64,000 nucleotides of DNA from Macrothele yani (taxonomy: Eukaryota; Arthropoda; Arachnida; Araneae; Macrothelidae), in contig CM077006.1 in assembly GCA_039090855.1 (NCBI GenBank), positions 46,509,336 through 46,573,335 of the forward strand, written 5' to 3'. Of this stretch, positions 11,081 to 21,751 are shown in pieces (positions within the stretch are counted from its first letter, which is position 1; every line of letters begins with the position of its first letter). The notes beneath the pieces are model-generated. The model did no database searches, was not told the origin of the DNA, and saw only the letters and a program-made list of their open reading frames with translations. Made by a program: the position numbers and the translations under genes.

Positions 11081-11104
11081 CACACACACACACACACACA
11101 CACA
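11081..11104. repeat. (CA)n microsatellite
   Basis: About 12 CA units immediately outside the left arm of the large inverted repeat. Confidence 0.95.
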
Positions 11105-11108
11105 TATG

Positions 11109-12098
11109 TATGTCCACCGAGTGGACCATCTTCGGATGTGCAAAGCGTTAGCAGATAACATGACTACATATACAGTATATATCTTGATGATGATATATAT
11201 ATATATATATATACTTAAGAGCAAAACTGAAGACCAAGGAAAAAATTTTAGAATTTAAAACGAAGGGTGCAAAATAACCTGAAAATCAAAACGCGCAACG
11301 CAGCAGTTTTGAAAATTCAGAATTCACATTCTATAAAGAAGATACCTAAGCAAAAAAATACATATATAATTTTGACTCACACCTAATACAACATAGAAAA
11401 GGTTATGTATCTACCTGTGTGAGTAAAAGGAGAAAAGATAAAAAAATAAAATAAAACAACTGAATGTAGAAGGTGTCGAGAATACTGAGCCTTGGCTTTA
11501 TCAAGGACCAGCAAAAACTCTGCATTTTCTCACTTCCACAAAGACCTAGTTGGAAATGGGTTTCTGCAAGGCCATAGATGCAAGTAACATTCCCACCTAA
11601 AATAGTTTAAAAAATATATATATAAGTCATGTCCTCCGTAGAGTAGCATGACCTAGCACTAGTTAACAATTTCGCTTGCATCCATTAACCTTCATGGCCC
11701 GACCCATGCTCTTCATCTGTTACTATTAAACAGAGAGAAGAAGATTAAAGAGAACTCAAGCTGTGAGAGTGACATAATAAATAGAAATGATTTTCAGCTA
11801 TAACGAAATTCCAAGTTCGTTTGAGAGAGAATTTAAACCTGAAAAACAATGCAAAAGAAATCCAAATTTTACATTGCAATTAAAAAAGGAAATGTTAATT
11901 TATAACGAACAGATTTTTGAAAGAAAACTTGAGTCTAAAACCCCTACTCTACAACTTATGACAGCACGAAAACGAGAATGAGTTAAAGATAATAATTAAC
12001 TAAAGAAAACTTTGTGAAAGTTATATACCTTAAACAGTTAGTTGCAATATGTACAAAGTATTTCAGCAGTGCTTTAAGTGCATAATTAATTAGTTATT
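11109..12098. repeat. Large inverted repeat, left arm
   Basis: Matches 12657-13546 in reverse complement at very high identity, with only scattered single-base differences visible. The left arm contains an extra segment of about 110 bp near 11215-11328. The right arm instead carries longer AT and AG microsatellites. The outer end reads GTCCACCGAGTGGACCATC, a remnant of the hammerhead-like helix II seen complete at 13527-13543. Confidence 0.9.
11787..11981 (+). CDS. Unrecognised 64-residue frame in inverted repeat
   Basis: The predicted product starts MIFSYNEIPSSFEREFKPEK and is rich in lysine and glutamate. The same frame is preserved in the other arm at 12766-12966 on the minus strand, but that reflects near identity of the arms rather than selection. 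No family is recognised and no upstream promoter or poly-A context is clear. It may be chance, or part of the 3' region of a PLE. Confidence 0.15.
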   Translation: MIFSYNEIPSSFEREFKPEKQCKRNPNFTLQLKKEMLIYNEQIFERKLESKTPTLQLMTARKRE

Positions 12099-12656
12099 AA
12101 GAACTTAACTACTTTGAAAAAACAGCGCATAGACAGCGCATAGAAAAGGAACAAGCTTAGCCCTCTTCTGTTCCTAGGTACCCCAAAAGACGCTCAAAGT
12201 TACAAAGAAAAGTAAGAGTTAAAACCCGCATAAATGTTAACAGACAAACCAATGCTTAAAAGCTGAAAAAGCTAAAAAACGACAGAGAAAAGGTACATAA
12301 AGTACAAACATTGAACTTATAAAACCTAGAACCCAAAAACAAGGAAGAGAGCTTACCTCTTGTGTGACAAAAACTTTTCTCCTCACAAGAGGAGAACATG
12401 GCTGACCCCTTCCGCCACTCCCTAGACGCTGGGGGGCAGTGAGGGTGGGGCTGATGGCCTCCTCATACAGCAAGAAACCAACGCGCGGAGATTTTAACCA
12501 GAGAAAAAAATATATAAACTTAAGACTGTGGATCTGTATGATCAGAATGAGCAGAATTAACTCTCCAGAATACATGAGAAATATTATAAAATACACGAGC
12601 AGTTTATTTAATAATCTTTGCATGTATTAAATCACCTTAGTGAGCTTCTATAGATT
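12099..12656. other. Spacer between inverted arms
   Basis: About 560 bp of unique sequence joining the two arms. A GC-richer patch at 12385-12490 (GAGGAGAACATGGCTGACCC, CGCTGGGGGGCAGTGAGG) stands out from the AT-rich rest. Open frames on both strands (12237-12623 minus, 12439-12630 plus) have no recognisable motif. Confidence 0.6.
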
Positions 12657-12765
12657 AACTAATTAATTATGCACTTAAAGCACTGCTGAAATACTTTGTA
12701 CATATTGCAACTAACTGTTTAAGGTATATAACTTTCACAAAGTTTTCTTTAGTTAATTATTATCT

Positions 12766-12966
12766 TTAACTCATTCTCGTTTTCGTGCTGTCATAAGTTG
12801 TAGAGTAGGGGGTTTTAGACTCAAGTTTTCTTTCAAAAATCTGTTCGTTATAAATTAACATTTCCTTTTTTAATTGCAATGTAAAATTTGGATTTCTTTT
12901 GCATTGTTTTTCAGGTTTAAATTCTCTCTCAAACGAACTTGGAATTTCGTTATAGCTGAAAATCAT
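12766..12966 (-). CDS. Unrecognised 66-residue frame, mirror copy
   Basis: Mirror of the frame at 11787-11981. It is identical over almost its whole length, then differs at the end (TPYSTTYDS versus TPTLQLMTA) because of a one-base indel that changes the frame. This argues against coding constraint. Confidence 0.12.
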   Translation of the reverse strand: MIFSYNEIPSSFEREFKPEKQCKRNPNFTLQLKKEMLIYNEQIFERKLESKTPYSTTYDSTKTRMS

Positions 12967-13423
12967 TTCTATTTATTATGTCACTCTCACAGCTTGAGTT
13001 CTCTTTAATCTTCTTCTCTCTGTTTAATAGTAACAGATGAAGAGCATGGGTCGGGCCATGAAGGTTAATGGATGCAAGCAGAAATTGTTAACTAGTGCTA
13101 GGTCATGCTACTCTACGGAGGACATGACTTATATATATATTTTTTAAACTATTTTAGGTGGGAATGTTACTTGCATCTATGGCCTTGCAGAAACCCATTT
13201 CCAACTAGGTCTTTGTGGAAGTGAGAAAATGCAGAGTTTTTGCTGGTCCTTGATAAAGCCAAGGCTCAGTATTCTCGACACCTTCTACATTCAGTTGTTT
13301 TATTTTATTTTTTTATCTTTTTCTCCTTTTACTCACACAGGTAGATACATAACCTTTTCTATGTTGTATTAGGTGTGAGTCAAAATTATATATGTATTTT
13401 TTTGCTTAGGTATCTTCTTTATA

Positions 13424-13426
<3 letters not shown>

Positions 13427-13480
<54 letters not shown>
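13427..13480. repeat. (AT)n(AG)n compound microsatellite
   Basis: An alternating AT run passes directly into about 14 GA units inside the right arm. Confidence 0.95.
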
Positions 13481-13484
<4 letters not shown>

Positions 13485-13518
13485 ATGTAGTCATGTTATC
13501 TGCTAACGCTTTGTACAT

Positions 13519-13547
13519 CTGAAGATGGTCCACTCGGTGGACCGAAA
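13519..13547 (+). ncRNA. Degenerate hammerhead-like core (PLE end)
   Basis: CTGAAGA at 13519-13525 is one base away from the hammerhead CTGATGA. A perfect 7-bp helix II follows (GGTCCAC 13527-13533 with GTGGACC 13537-13543, loop TCG), then GAAA at 13544-13547. The core change at the conserved U should reduce or abolish cleavage. The arrangement matches ends of Penelope-like elements. Confidence 0.45.
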
Positions 13548-13559
13548 GCAGGGTGTTAG

Positions 13560-14544
13560 AATACAAGGGCTGGGTCATAGGCTTCGGACACGCGGATCCC
13601 TAAGAACGCCAGCGTGTGACCTCAGTATGTTGGAACGGAGCTGACAGCTGGATGGCTGCAGTGAGGGAATGAAAGCTAACGAGCATTTCAGTGGCTCTTG
13701 TAAAGAAATATAACAAATGATTCATTCTAGGTATTTAACACACTTAAATAAAAAGTAAGAGAAAAGACTGGGGTATCTGTTAAAGACAAATGAAAATTTT
13801 CGTTATACACACACAATACGTTTAAATTTTCAGGTCATAAGTTTTCTTGTCAACATCTTGCACCATCCACCAGATGTGTGCATTAAAATATACTTGATGT
13901 GCGAGATTGCGCAAATAGATCACCTGAAGTGAAAAAATATTTTTTTTCCACGTTTCCTTCTCTGTTTAATTTTTTAAATTTCGAACAGCAATAATAAAAT
14001 CGCAAATTTTTTCGTATGCTTTAATTTTCGTTTTTCCTTAAACTTTATTTGCGTAGTTTTTATAGTGAGTCTTCGACATCTTTCAAATTCAGTATTTTTT
14101 TTTCACGTAAAGCTACTAATGTACTACATTCAAATTACGAACTTTTAATGCGTGAAATTTTAAAAGAACCAGAAAGGTAACACAGTGTCCTTATTCCTTT
14201 GTATACCATTGTTAAAAATCTATGAATTTATTAATACATATTTTTGTATATTAATATATATATTTGTATAACCCCCACTTTGGTTGAACATCAGATGCCC
14301 TTGCATTCTGAATTACTGCTATACATGCACTTATACTGTATATTAAATGGTTAGTACACTTTTAATACGCGCTTCCATTTTTAAGTTTTTTATTCTTTAA
14401 ATCAGTAATTTTCAGCTTTGTTTTCAGAACTCTGTTTTCCTACATTAGTCGTTGCGTAGTTATTTTTACCCCTACAATAGACGCTGTCGTCTTCCGTTAG
14501 CTTTCATTTTTAACGCTTTGGTTCTCTCGATATTTAAAATTTCA
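13560..14544. other. No gene seen
   Basis: AT-rich, with no repeat relation noticed except short poly-T runs. Confidence 0.5.
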
Positions 14545-14874
14545 ATTATTTACGAAACGCATATAGCGTATGAAATCCGTTTATTTTCGTGGTGTAGTCA
14601 GCACAAATATTCGCCAAGCTTTCGCACTCCACTGGGAGGCTTTTTCAAGGCAATGATAGACACAAAAATGACAGAGAATTGGAACATATAAAGAACGAAG
14701 ATGATTTTTGAAAATAACGCGGGTGACATCACGAGCATATTACATGAATTTTTTATCACGTAATTATACAGAGCGCCGTGATGTGTTTCCATCTTTTAAT
14801 AATGTATGCCAAGCCATTGGTAGTTCCGTAGAGACTATATCATTGCATGCCACTTTGTTGGATAGGATTTCCAC
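14545..14874 (-). mobile_element. 5'-truncated Penelope-like element
   Basis: Nearly identical to the 3' terminal part of the PLE at 33439-37021, in reverse orientation. It runs from the terminal TACGAAACGCATATAGCG through the pLTR and ends inside the GIY-YIG coding region at GATAGGATTTCCAC. Breakpoints like this are expected from incomplete reverse transcription. Just beyond the breakpoint, TTCCACATTGGAA forms a small palindrome. Confidence 0.9.
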
Positions 14875-15046
14875 ATTGGAAATCCGTTAAAAAAGAGACC
14901 TACTTCATTAAAGCAGCTGGCAGATATCTGGTGAAAAAGGTGTAAGAGAGCTCTGCTCGTTTCGTTATAGCCCCCTTCGGTTTCTATGTTTAAGACTTAT
15001 TGCAGCTCGTTGCGGAAAATGCGAGTACATAGCTATTAAATGTTGC

Positions 15047-15135
15047 AGGGCTTGTCACTGATTTAGATTTTAGTGCCCTGTGTGAAGGGTTCGTTAAAAC
15101 TTCGCGCGTTTCTTTTTTTTTTTTAAATTGAAGGT
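15047..15135. repeat. Dispersed repeat, first half
   Basis: Matches the first half of 8695-8900. Its continuation appears at 17401-17540 after the intervening Tc1 and the SINE/MITE. Confidence 0.45.
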
Positions 15136-15202
15136 TTAAAAATCATTATTTCTCCTGGTTAACACACAGATATACTCCTGAGACACAATACATACATATA
15201 TA

Positions 15203-16444
15203 CAGGGGTTGGACAGAATAATGTGAACACCACGCTCAGAGAGGTGACTTTTAATGCAGTTGCGTACGTCGCAATACGCAAAGGTATCCACTACTTTAGC
15301 TTTGTGCAGAACCTCAAGGTTCTATTTAAGTGCATTTAAAGTGTCTTGTTGCAAACTTTCTAACAGGTTGACGGCAAAATGAGCAACCTAACGGACTTCA
15401 AAAGAGGGCTCATTGTTGGTAGCCAGCTAGCTGGTGACTCCGTGACAACAGTCGCCGGGGTACTGGGGGTATCGAGAGCTACTGTGTCTAGCGTCATGAC
15501 AGTATACCGTGTTCGTGGCAAAACCTCGTCTGCGGAACACAAGAGCGGCCGGTAAACGACCCTGTCTGACAGAGACAGGAGAGCGTTAAAGAGGATTGTT
15601 ACCCGTAATAAGAAGATCACCGCGCCGAAAATTAGTGCGGAGCTCAATTTGCTTCTCCAGACCCCAGTATCAACGAAAACAGTGCGCAGGGAACTGCATA
15701 AACAAGATATTCATGGCAGAGCTGCTATTGGAAAACCTCTGGTGACCCGGGTGAATGCAGAACGGCGATGGCAGTGGTGCCAGGAGCATACAACGTGGAC
15801 TGCCGATAGATGGAAGTGTGTAATAATATGGTCGGATGAATCCACATTAACACTATTCCCCACCGCAGGACATCTTTATGTGTATAGAGGACACCGTCAG
15901 AAGCGTACAACACAGACTATCTGATCCCAACAGTTCAGCATGGTGGTGGCCCTTTCATGCACTGGGGTGTCATATCGCGCGTTTTTAGCATGTCCCCTGA
16001 TCACCGTGAAAGGACGGATGGCTGGCAGGGCGTATGAGGAAACAATGCCGACCAAGGCTCAGGCATTGTTTCCTGCAGGGGATGCCATCTATCAAGATGA
16101 TAATGCTCCAATTCACAGACCTCGGCATGTCCAATCATGGTTTGAGAAACATGAGGACGAACTTTCACACCTTCCTTGGCCTCCCCAATCACCAGACATC
16201 ATCGAGCCGCTGTGGTCTGTGTTGGAAAACAAAGTAAGATCCAATTGTCCTCCTTCTGCATCTCTCAAGGACCTGGCGCAGTTTCTGCATGAATAATGCA
16301 TCCCACTAACCACCATCCAAGGTTTGCATGCGTCCATTCCAAGGAGGATTCAGGCGGTTTTGAATGGCAAAGGTGGTCCCACACCCTATTAGGTACGTAA
16401 AATCTCCTTTTCCTAGGTGTTCACATTATTCTGTATAACCCCTG
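15203..16444 (+). mobile_element. Complete Tc1-like transposon (decayed)
   Basis: Begins CAGGGGTTGGACAGAATAAT and ends with the near-perfect inverse, ATTATTCTGTATAACCCCTG. Direct TA duplications flank it at 15201-15202 and 16445-16446. Total length is 1242 bp. Terminal repeats are about 28 bp and carry only a couple of mismatches. Confidence 0.95.
15379..16296 (+). pseudogene. Tc1-like transposase, near full length, inactivated
   Basis: Starts MSNLTDFKRGLIVGSQLAGD (HTH). An in-frame TAA lies at 15553, then SDRDRRALKRIVTRNKKITA (second HTH). The first catalytic block is IIWSDEST. A pair of compensating frameshifts lies around 15900 and 15975: the other frame holds YNTDYLIPTVQHGGG. The frame returns with PLITVKGRMAGRAYEE, the second catalytic block YQDDNAPIHR, and SPDIIEPLWSVLEN with the final glutamate. 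Length is about 305 codons, near the family norm of 330-350. All three DDE residues survive, so only one stop and one pair of frameshifts separate it from an intact frame, which suggests recent death. It belongs to the flanking inverted repeats. Confidence 0.9.
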
Positions 16445-16548
16445 TATGTCATGGTGTGACACAGTGTATAACAAATAAGTATTTCATTTACATCCGCAAA
16501 ATACATACCTAATATTTAATACAGGATCCCATTTTATCAACATAATAG

Positions 16549-16581
16549 AGAGAGCCAGTGCCGAAAGAGAGACACAACATC
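16549..16581 (-). repeat. SINE family 1, left fragment of split copy
   Basis: Contains GAGAGAGCCAGTGCCGAAAG and ACACAACATC, the family 1 text just before the tRNA-like head on the minus strand. It continues at 17301 after the inserted MITE. Confidence 0.8.
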
Positions 16582-17300
16582 CAGCGGCGTCGGAACCGCG
16601 GGGGAAGAGGGGGCAGCCGTCCCCTCACGCAAATGAGTGTGGGGGCAAAATGTGCTCAGTTTTCTGTCTTTTGAAATTACATATGTTTGTGATTGGAAAT
16701 TTGAAACATTCTGTTTTTATTTTATTTATTTATTTATTTTTTTTTTTTGCATTTCATTTTGATAAAAATTGAGTGTTGCTCTTCATTTTTTTCCCCATGA
16801 ACCATCTAGAAATCCGAATATATTTTTTTTAATGCCACTCCTGAGAGGCCAAGAAAAATGCAAGAACCATTAAACAGTCCACAGGGCTGATTCTCGTTTG
16901 AAGAACAGCAATGGTTTATATCTAATCAGGTGTAAAAAATTAGTCTTCCTCTAAAAAAAATGAGTAAAAATAAATGGAAGTAGGGTGCGAAAAGAGATAT
17001 AAGTTCCTTCAGTATTTAATTATAGCGTCTACGGCTTCAATCCCTGAGGAATTCGTTATCAATCCGAAAGTATCAAAATCTATAGTTTAACGCCGTTTAT
17101 GTGTACAGTTAGTTTACATTTAGAAACTATATGGATATGAATGTTTGTGTTTGTGTTTGTTTTTATAGATGAATGTTTATTTGAAAAAAAAAATTCAGCA
17201 AATTTTCGTAATGAAGTCAGCAGTCTTCTTTTACATGTAGTAGGATAAATTTTACGACATGATAAAATATTTTGTTCTGCGACATCTTCCGACGCCACTG
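16582..17300. mobile_element. hAT-type MITE with 8-bp target duplication
   Basis: Starts CAGCGGCGTCGGAA and ends TTCCGACGCCACTG, inverted repeats of 14 bp with one mismatch. The flanking SINE sequence ACAACATC is duplicated at 16574-16581 and 17301-17308, the 8-bp duplication typical of hAT. The element is 719 bp with no transposase. Only a weak minus-strand frame exists (17080-17307). It is a non-autonomous element dependent on a hAT transposase elsewhere. Confidence 0.9.
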
Positions 17301-17395
17301 ACAACATCCATGCCTCACTGGATTCGAACCCGGGCTCTCCCTAGGCGAATGGTCATAAGCCATCGCTGAAACCACTGCGCAACCGGGACGGTGCA
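17301..17395 (-). repeat. SINE family 1, right fragment (tRNA-like head)
   Basis: CATGCCTCACTGGATTCGAA and CCCGGGCTC, then CACTGCGCAACCGGGAC, form the minus-strand tRNA-like head with an inverted B box. Together with 16549-16581 it forms one SINE interrupted by the MITE. Confidence 0.85.
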
Positions 17396-17400
17396 GAGAG

Positions 17401-17540
17401 TTTTTTTTACCTGTATTTTCCCCGATGAATGAAACTGATAAATAAAATATCCGCTAAATTCATAAGACATTCTTTGCAGTGAAGGATGAGTTTATTCTGA
17501 TGTTATGGCGAAGGTCTTTCAAGCATTGTCTGCCGTTCAT
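17401..17540. repeat. Dispersed repeat, second half
   Basis: Similar to 8765-8900 (TTTACCTGTATT, GATGAATGAAAC, GTGAAGGATGAG). It shows what was next to 15047-15135 before later insertions. Confidence 0.45.
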
Positions 17541-17682
17541 TTCGTTTCTCTATATTACTAAAACGTTGATCTGTTTCTCTATTAAAATGACTATTCTTTA
17601 ATTCTCTGGCTGATAAGTATTCGTTTCCGTATTTTCCATTCTGCTCTTACAACAGCCATCGTTCCTTCGCCGGCCATTTTTT

Positions 17683-18168
17683 AAATTAATCGAAACTGCA
17701 ACTTTCTTCTCTATTCCTTTGCTAAAAATTAAATTTTCTTTGAGGGATGTATAAAGACATTATCGCAGCTTCAGTTTACCTAACACAGAGGTGTAAAAGT
17801 ACGGGGCACGGAAGTTGACTGTCAGAGAGATAGCAATTAAGGAATTTCTGCTCTTGCTGAGAGGAGCTGGTTAGAAATCCTCGCAATATGTCTCCCCTTC
17901 GGCCTTTGTCCGACTCCCCTTCGTTATTCCTTCTTCCTTCGGCCAAATTCGTGATTCCACGCCTTTTTCTGCTCTTCCCCAGCTCCTCTCAGCAAGAGCA
18001 GAAATTCCTTAATTGCTATCTCTCTGACCGTCAACTTCCGTGCCCCGTACTTTTTTACACCTCTGTGTTAGGTAAACTGAAGCTGCGATAATGTCTTTAT
18101 ACATCCCTCAAAGAAAATTTAATTTTTAGCAAAGGAATAGATGAGAAAGTTGCAGTTTCGATTAATTT
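17683..18168. repeat. Long foldback with 190-bp arms
   Basis: The left arm 17683-17870 is almost perfectly complementary to the right arm 17979-18168, and the spacer is about 108 bp. Only a few changes are visible, for example TGACTGTCAG against CTGACCGTCA and one extra T. No terminal duplication or transposase is evident. It may be a foldback MITE or a local inverted duplication. A read-through transcript would form a long hairpin. Confidence 0.9.
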
Positions 18169-19786
18169 ATTATTTGCTTAAACTTATAGTGCAGGTTGTC
18201 CTAGAATTATCTTACTTAATTATTACTCGAATATCTCAGTTTGCTCGCTACTTATTCTCTTTTCCAATTATTCGCTCTTTCGTATTTACTCTAACTCTAC
18301 ATAATTTTTCATTCTCTTACGCTGTCCTTGTCCAGAGACCCAAAAATGTGTTCCTTCTTAGGCCATCATCTTGAGACCTCTCTTCAAATTTCCGCCTTTC
18401 TAAGCGTGCGACCTCTGTGTCCGTCCGAGCCTCTTTCGACTTCTATCTCGAAGGGGAGAGCGGTTCTGCGACGCCCCTGAGCAATAAACTAATTTATCCG
18501 TTTCAATGCGTTTTTCGGATCACAGTGTACTAAAAGTGCGTAGGCCAATAAAACGATAAAAAGCACTCAACGTTTTCTGAGCAAGCTCTTCAATACAAAG
18601 AATGATTGACTGAGAACACTGTTTTACAACTCCTGATAATGATCCTGCCGCCATGGATAGCATCTTCGCATGCTGACTAAAAAAGACTTACCGCTAAGTA
18701 TTCTTTACTTGGAAAATAATTAATTCTAAAATCTTGTAAAATCTCCTAAACCCTCGTAACAACTGTCTCCAAATAAACACTAATGAAAAAGGGAGATGAT
18801 TTTGACTCACCACATTCAAAATAATTTTACGTTTGTTGAAATCTATGATCCCCTGGTTACAAGATAAATATGTAAAACTTCGTCACCGGATCCAAAATGG
18901 CACGACGTCAATAAGCTACATGCCGCTTAGAAAGTGTTAAGAATGTTTGTAAAACTTGCTGTTCATTTTATGATTAAAGAAAAAAAAAAAAAGATCTTAG
19001 TAAGGGTTCTTCTTTCTTTCTACAACCGCGCGCGCGAGTGTATTTGTGGGATACATTAATATCCAAGGGATTGTCTAGAGAAACATGAAGCTACGTTCCT
19101 TGGGTTAGAGCTGACATATGTTCATTATTCAACAGAACAGCGCTGTATTTCACGTGGGTTCTTACGAGATTTGTAAGTCCACCATATGCCGCAATGCTTT
19201 TTTATGAGGTCATCATAAATTCATGTGTCAATGATATAGTTAAATTAAAAAAAAGAAAACTGACTTATGCCATGCCCTTTTATCTGCGTAAGCTACAGAC
19301 TGCCACCTTCATCCCCACAACGCATATTTTCCTTAATTCGCAATTATTTTCGCTTCGTTTATTCCAACTGTTAGAGTTATTATTGTTATCCAGTACCATC
19401 ATACTCATCATTCATTCAACAGATCATAATACACAGTATCATAAACACAGAAATATACACACGAAAAAAGATAAAGAGTTGAATTCACGTTAAACAATCG
19501 AATCGAACATATAGTAGGCTATGTCTGTCCCTAACGCTCTGACGTCATTCAGTACTTGCAGCGCCATGTGCTTTTATCCGGTGGCCGAAATCGGAACTAA
19601 GCTCACCGCTATTCCACGATACGTAAAATCAAGGAGAAATACCGGAATATATAATAAAGTTAGTGAGACAAACGATTTTATCCGTGGCAACACGTACGTG
19701 CTCGAACAACTGTCCGTGACGTTTGTTCTGTTACTTAGGTGTTATGTCGTGTTTTATTTAATTTTCTTCGCATTGCAGAGTAATTT
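18169..19786. other. No gene seen
   Basis: Frames of 77-99 codons (18141-18374, 19194-19493, 19521-19820) lack domains. A poly-A run at about 18978 and a short GCGCGCGC run at about 19028 are present. Confidence 0.5.
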
Positions 19787-19885
19787 CATAAAAAGGAATC
19801 CGCGTTATTTTATTTCATAAAAAGGAATCTGCGTTATTTTATTTCATAAAAAGGAATCTGCGTTATTTTATTTCATAAAAAGGAA
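19787..19885. repeat. 29-bp tandem repeat, 3.4 copies
   Basis: A unit starting CATAAAAAGGAATCTGCG repeats at 19787, 19816, 19845 and 19874 with one substitution. There are no spacers, so it is not a CRISPR-like array. Its small size and near identity indicate recent slippage. Confidence 0.95.
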
Positions 19886-20198
19886 CAAGTAAAATTGTAA
19901 GAAAGTAACTGCAGGCGCAGAATATAGTTATAATAGAATACAGTTTGAATAGGTAGATGGAAATTAAAAAAATTATTGGTTCCGTGGAATTTTTTCTTTG
20001 TAGTACGAGATGGAACGAGATAAAGCGGAAAGAAAACGCCGCTTAAATAGAGAACGATAACTGTGATGGCGTGCAAACCAATCTTCTGATACTTTTTTAC
20101 ATTATATGCTTTTCAACGTGCTGTGACCGTCATATGACGGGTTAAAATCTATTAACCTGTATTGTAGGCTTCTGTCATGGGAATAGTGAATGGAAATA

Positions 20199-21621
20199 CA
20201 CTCATTGTCATAAAATTCCACGCACCAAGAAGGAGCGTCGGATTGAAATGAGATTTTAGTAGTGAGATGGTACATACCAAAGGACAGAAGTGATTACAAT
20301 ATCACAGCAGCAGGACGATTTTCCGCGGACATACGGTACTCATTCCGGTCAGCGTTAGTACCGCGTCGGACGGCCTTGTGTTCGGATACATGCAGTGCTA
20401 CGGTCCGGCATAGAGTCAAAGCGACACCGTATGTTATCATGAGACAGATTGGCACACACTTATTACAACTGACACTCTAAATCACGAACACTGGGACATG
20501 GAGAAAGCTGGCGTCCCATCTGCTCCCACACGTGCTCGATGGGCGAAAGATCAGGCGATCTGGTATGCCACAGAAGCGTCGAAGCATGACGTAGGCAGTC
20601 CTGGGAAACCCGAGCCATGTGCCCACGGGCGTTATCTTGTCGGAAAATGGCTGCTGAGCCTCCCTCCAAGAAAGGCAGCACATGGGGCCGCAGGATCTCC
20701 TGTACGTAGCGCTGGGCTGTCGACGTCCCTCGGATCACTGCAAGGGAAGTACGGCTGTCATACGTGATGGCTCCCCGGACCATCACGCCGGCAGTTCGGG
20801 ACGTGGGCCACTGTACAGTGAGGTTGGGATTGTAGCGCTCACCTGCTGTCCTCCACACTCTGACACGGTGGTCGTCCTTTCCCATATAGAAGCGGGATTC
20901 GTCGCTGAACACTATACGTCACTTGTCCGTATCATTCCACGTTGCTCGCTGCTGACACCACTGCAATCAACGCCGACGTTGGTCAGGTGTTGATGGCAGA
21001 AAACGTAAGGGCCGTCGAAAGAGCAGATTCGCCTCTGCCAGGAGTCTGGAAATGGTTCTGGCGGACACAAGATTCCCTTGTACAGCCGCTAGATAACCCT
21101 GCATATTGGACAAGGACGTCGATGCATCTGTGCGTGGCGCTCTCACGATCCCACGGTCCTCTCTGCCGGTGGTGTGTCTGGGTCGTCTAGAGCCAGTCCG
21201 CCGTGTCTGGATGTCTTCCCGTGTCCATTGCTTCCAACACGATCGCACCGTACTCTCCGACCGGCCCATGGCTGCCGGTTCGGCGCGCCGGCCACCCTGC
21301 TTCTCTCATTCCGTCGATACGGCCTCGTTGAAATTCCGTCAGTTACCCGTACGCACATCTACGGCGGCTCCTCGGCATGTCTATCGCTCAGAGATCTCAC
21401 CTGATTCTTACCATGCACTTCAGCACAAAAATGGAGTCCCTTGCGCGGCGTCTTATAAGCTCCAAGGATAGTGATCGCAGCCCCGGTCTTAGACGCGCGG
21501 GCATGAGGAATCGCACGAAACTTTAAACATTTTCGTGTCTGCCCTCCCCGTAGCTATTCTCCGAGTTTCGCGTTAATCGCACGGTTTTCTCTTGTTGCGC
21601 GGATTTTTATGACACTGAGTG
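20199..21621 (-). mobile_element. Tc1-like transposon with TA duplications
   Basis: The left end CACTCATTGTCATAAAATTC has its inverse at the right end (ATTTTTATGACACTGAGTG). TA duplications sit at 20197-20198 and 21622-21623. Length is 1423 bp. The transposase runs on the minus strand. Confidence 0.92.
20463..21430 (-). pseudogene. Tc1-like transposase pseudogene
   Basis: In the N-terminal part the HTH reads MGRSESTVRSCWKQWTRED, then SARTISRLLAEANLLFRRPL. Two in-frame TGA codons follow within about 20 codons, one where RRR-LQWC would be expected, compatible with CGA to TGA change. The catalytic part is long: FSDESRF (first D), AIFRQDNARGHMARV (second D) and SPDLSPIEHVWEQMGRQL (E). The stretch upstream of 21269 needs at least one frameshift to reach the true start. 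All catalytic residues survive, so this copy is moderately young. It sits between its own inverted repeats. Confidence 0.9.
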
Positions 21622-21751
21622 TATTACGAAAATTTTGTTGTTGGTGACCTATCTTATAGACTGCCTATTAATAATTCAACCGTTTATTATAGCTATGTAT
21701 ATGTATTTTAGGATTCATGTTATAAAAATTTCAGTCACAGCTTTTTCAGCT

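Larger units (their letters stand above)
12657..13546. repeat. Large inverted repeat, right arm
   Basis: Reverse complement of 11109-12098. It ends outward in AT and AG microsatellites and then in a hammerhead-like core (13519-13547). Arms of about 0.9 kb with a 0.56 kb spacer would form a long hairpin transcript if read through. Confidence 0.9.

Noticed and set aside
11787..12966. A conserved small protein, because the same frame occurs twice
   Set aside because: The two copies are the arms of a recent inverted duplication, so identity does not show selection, and one copy has a frame change at its end.
19787..19885. CRISPR-like direct repeats
   Set aside because: Repeats are contiguous without spacers and the DNA is eukaryotic; this is a minisatellite.
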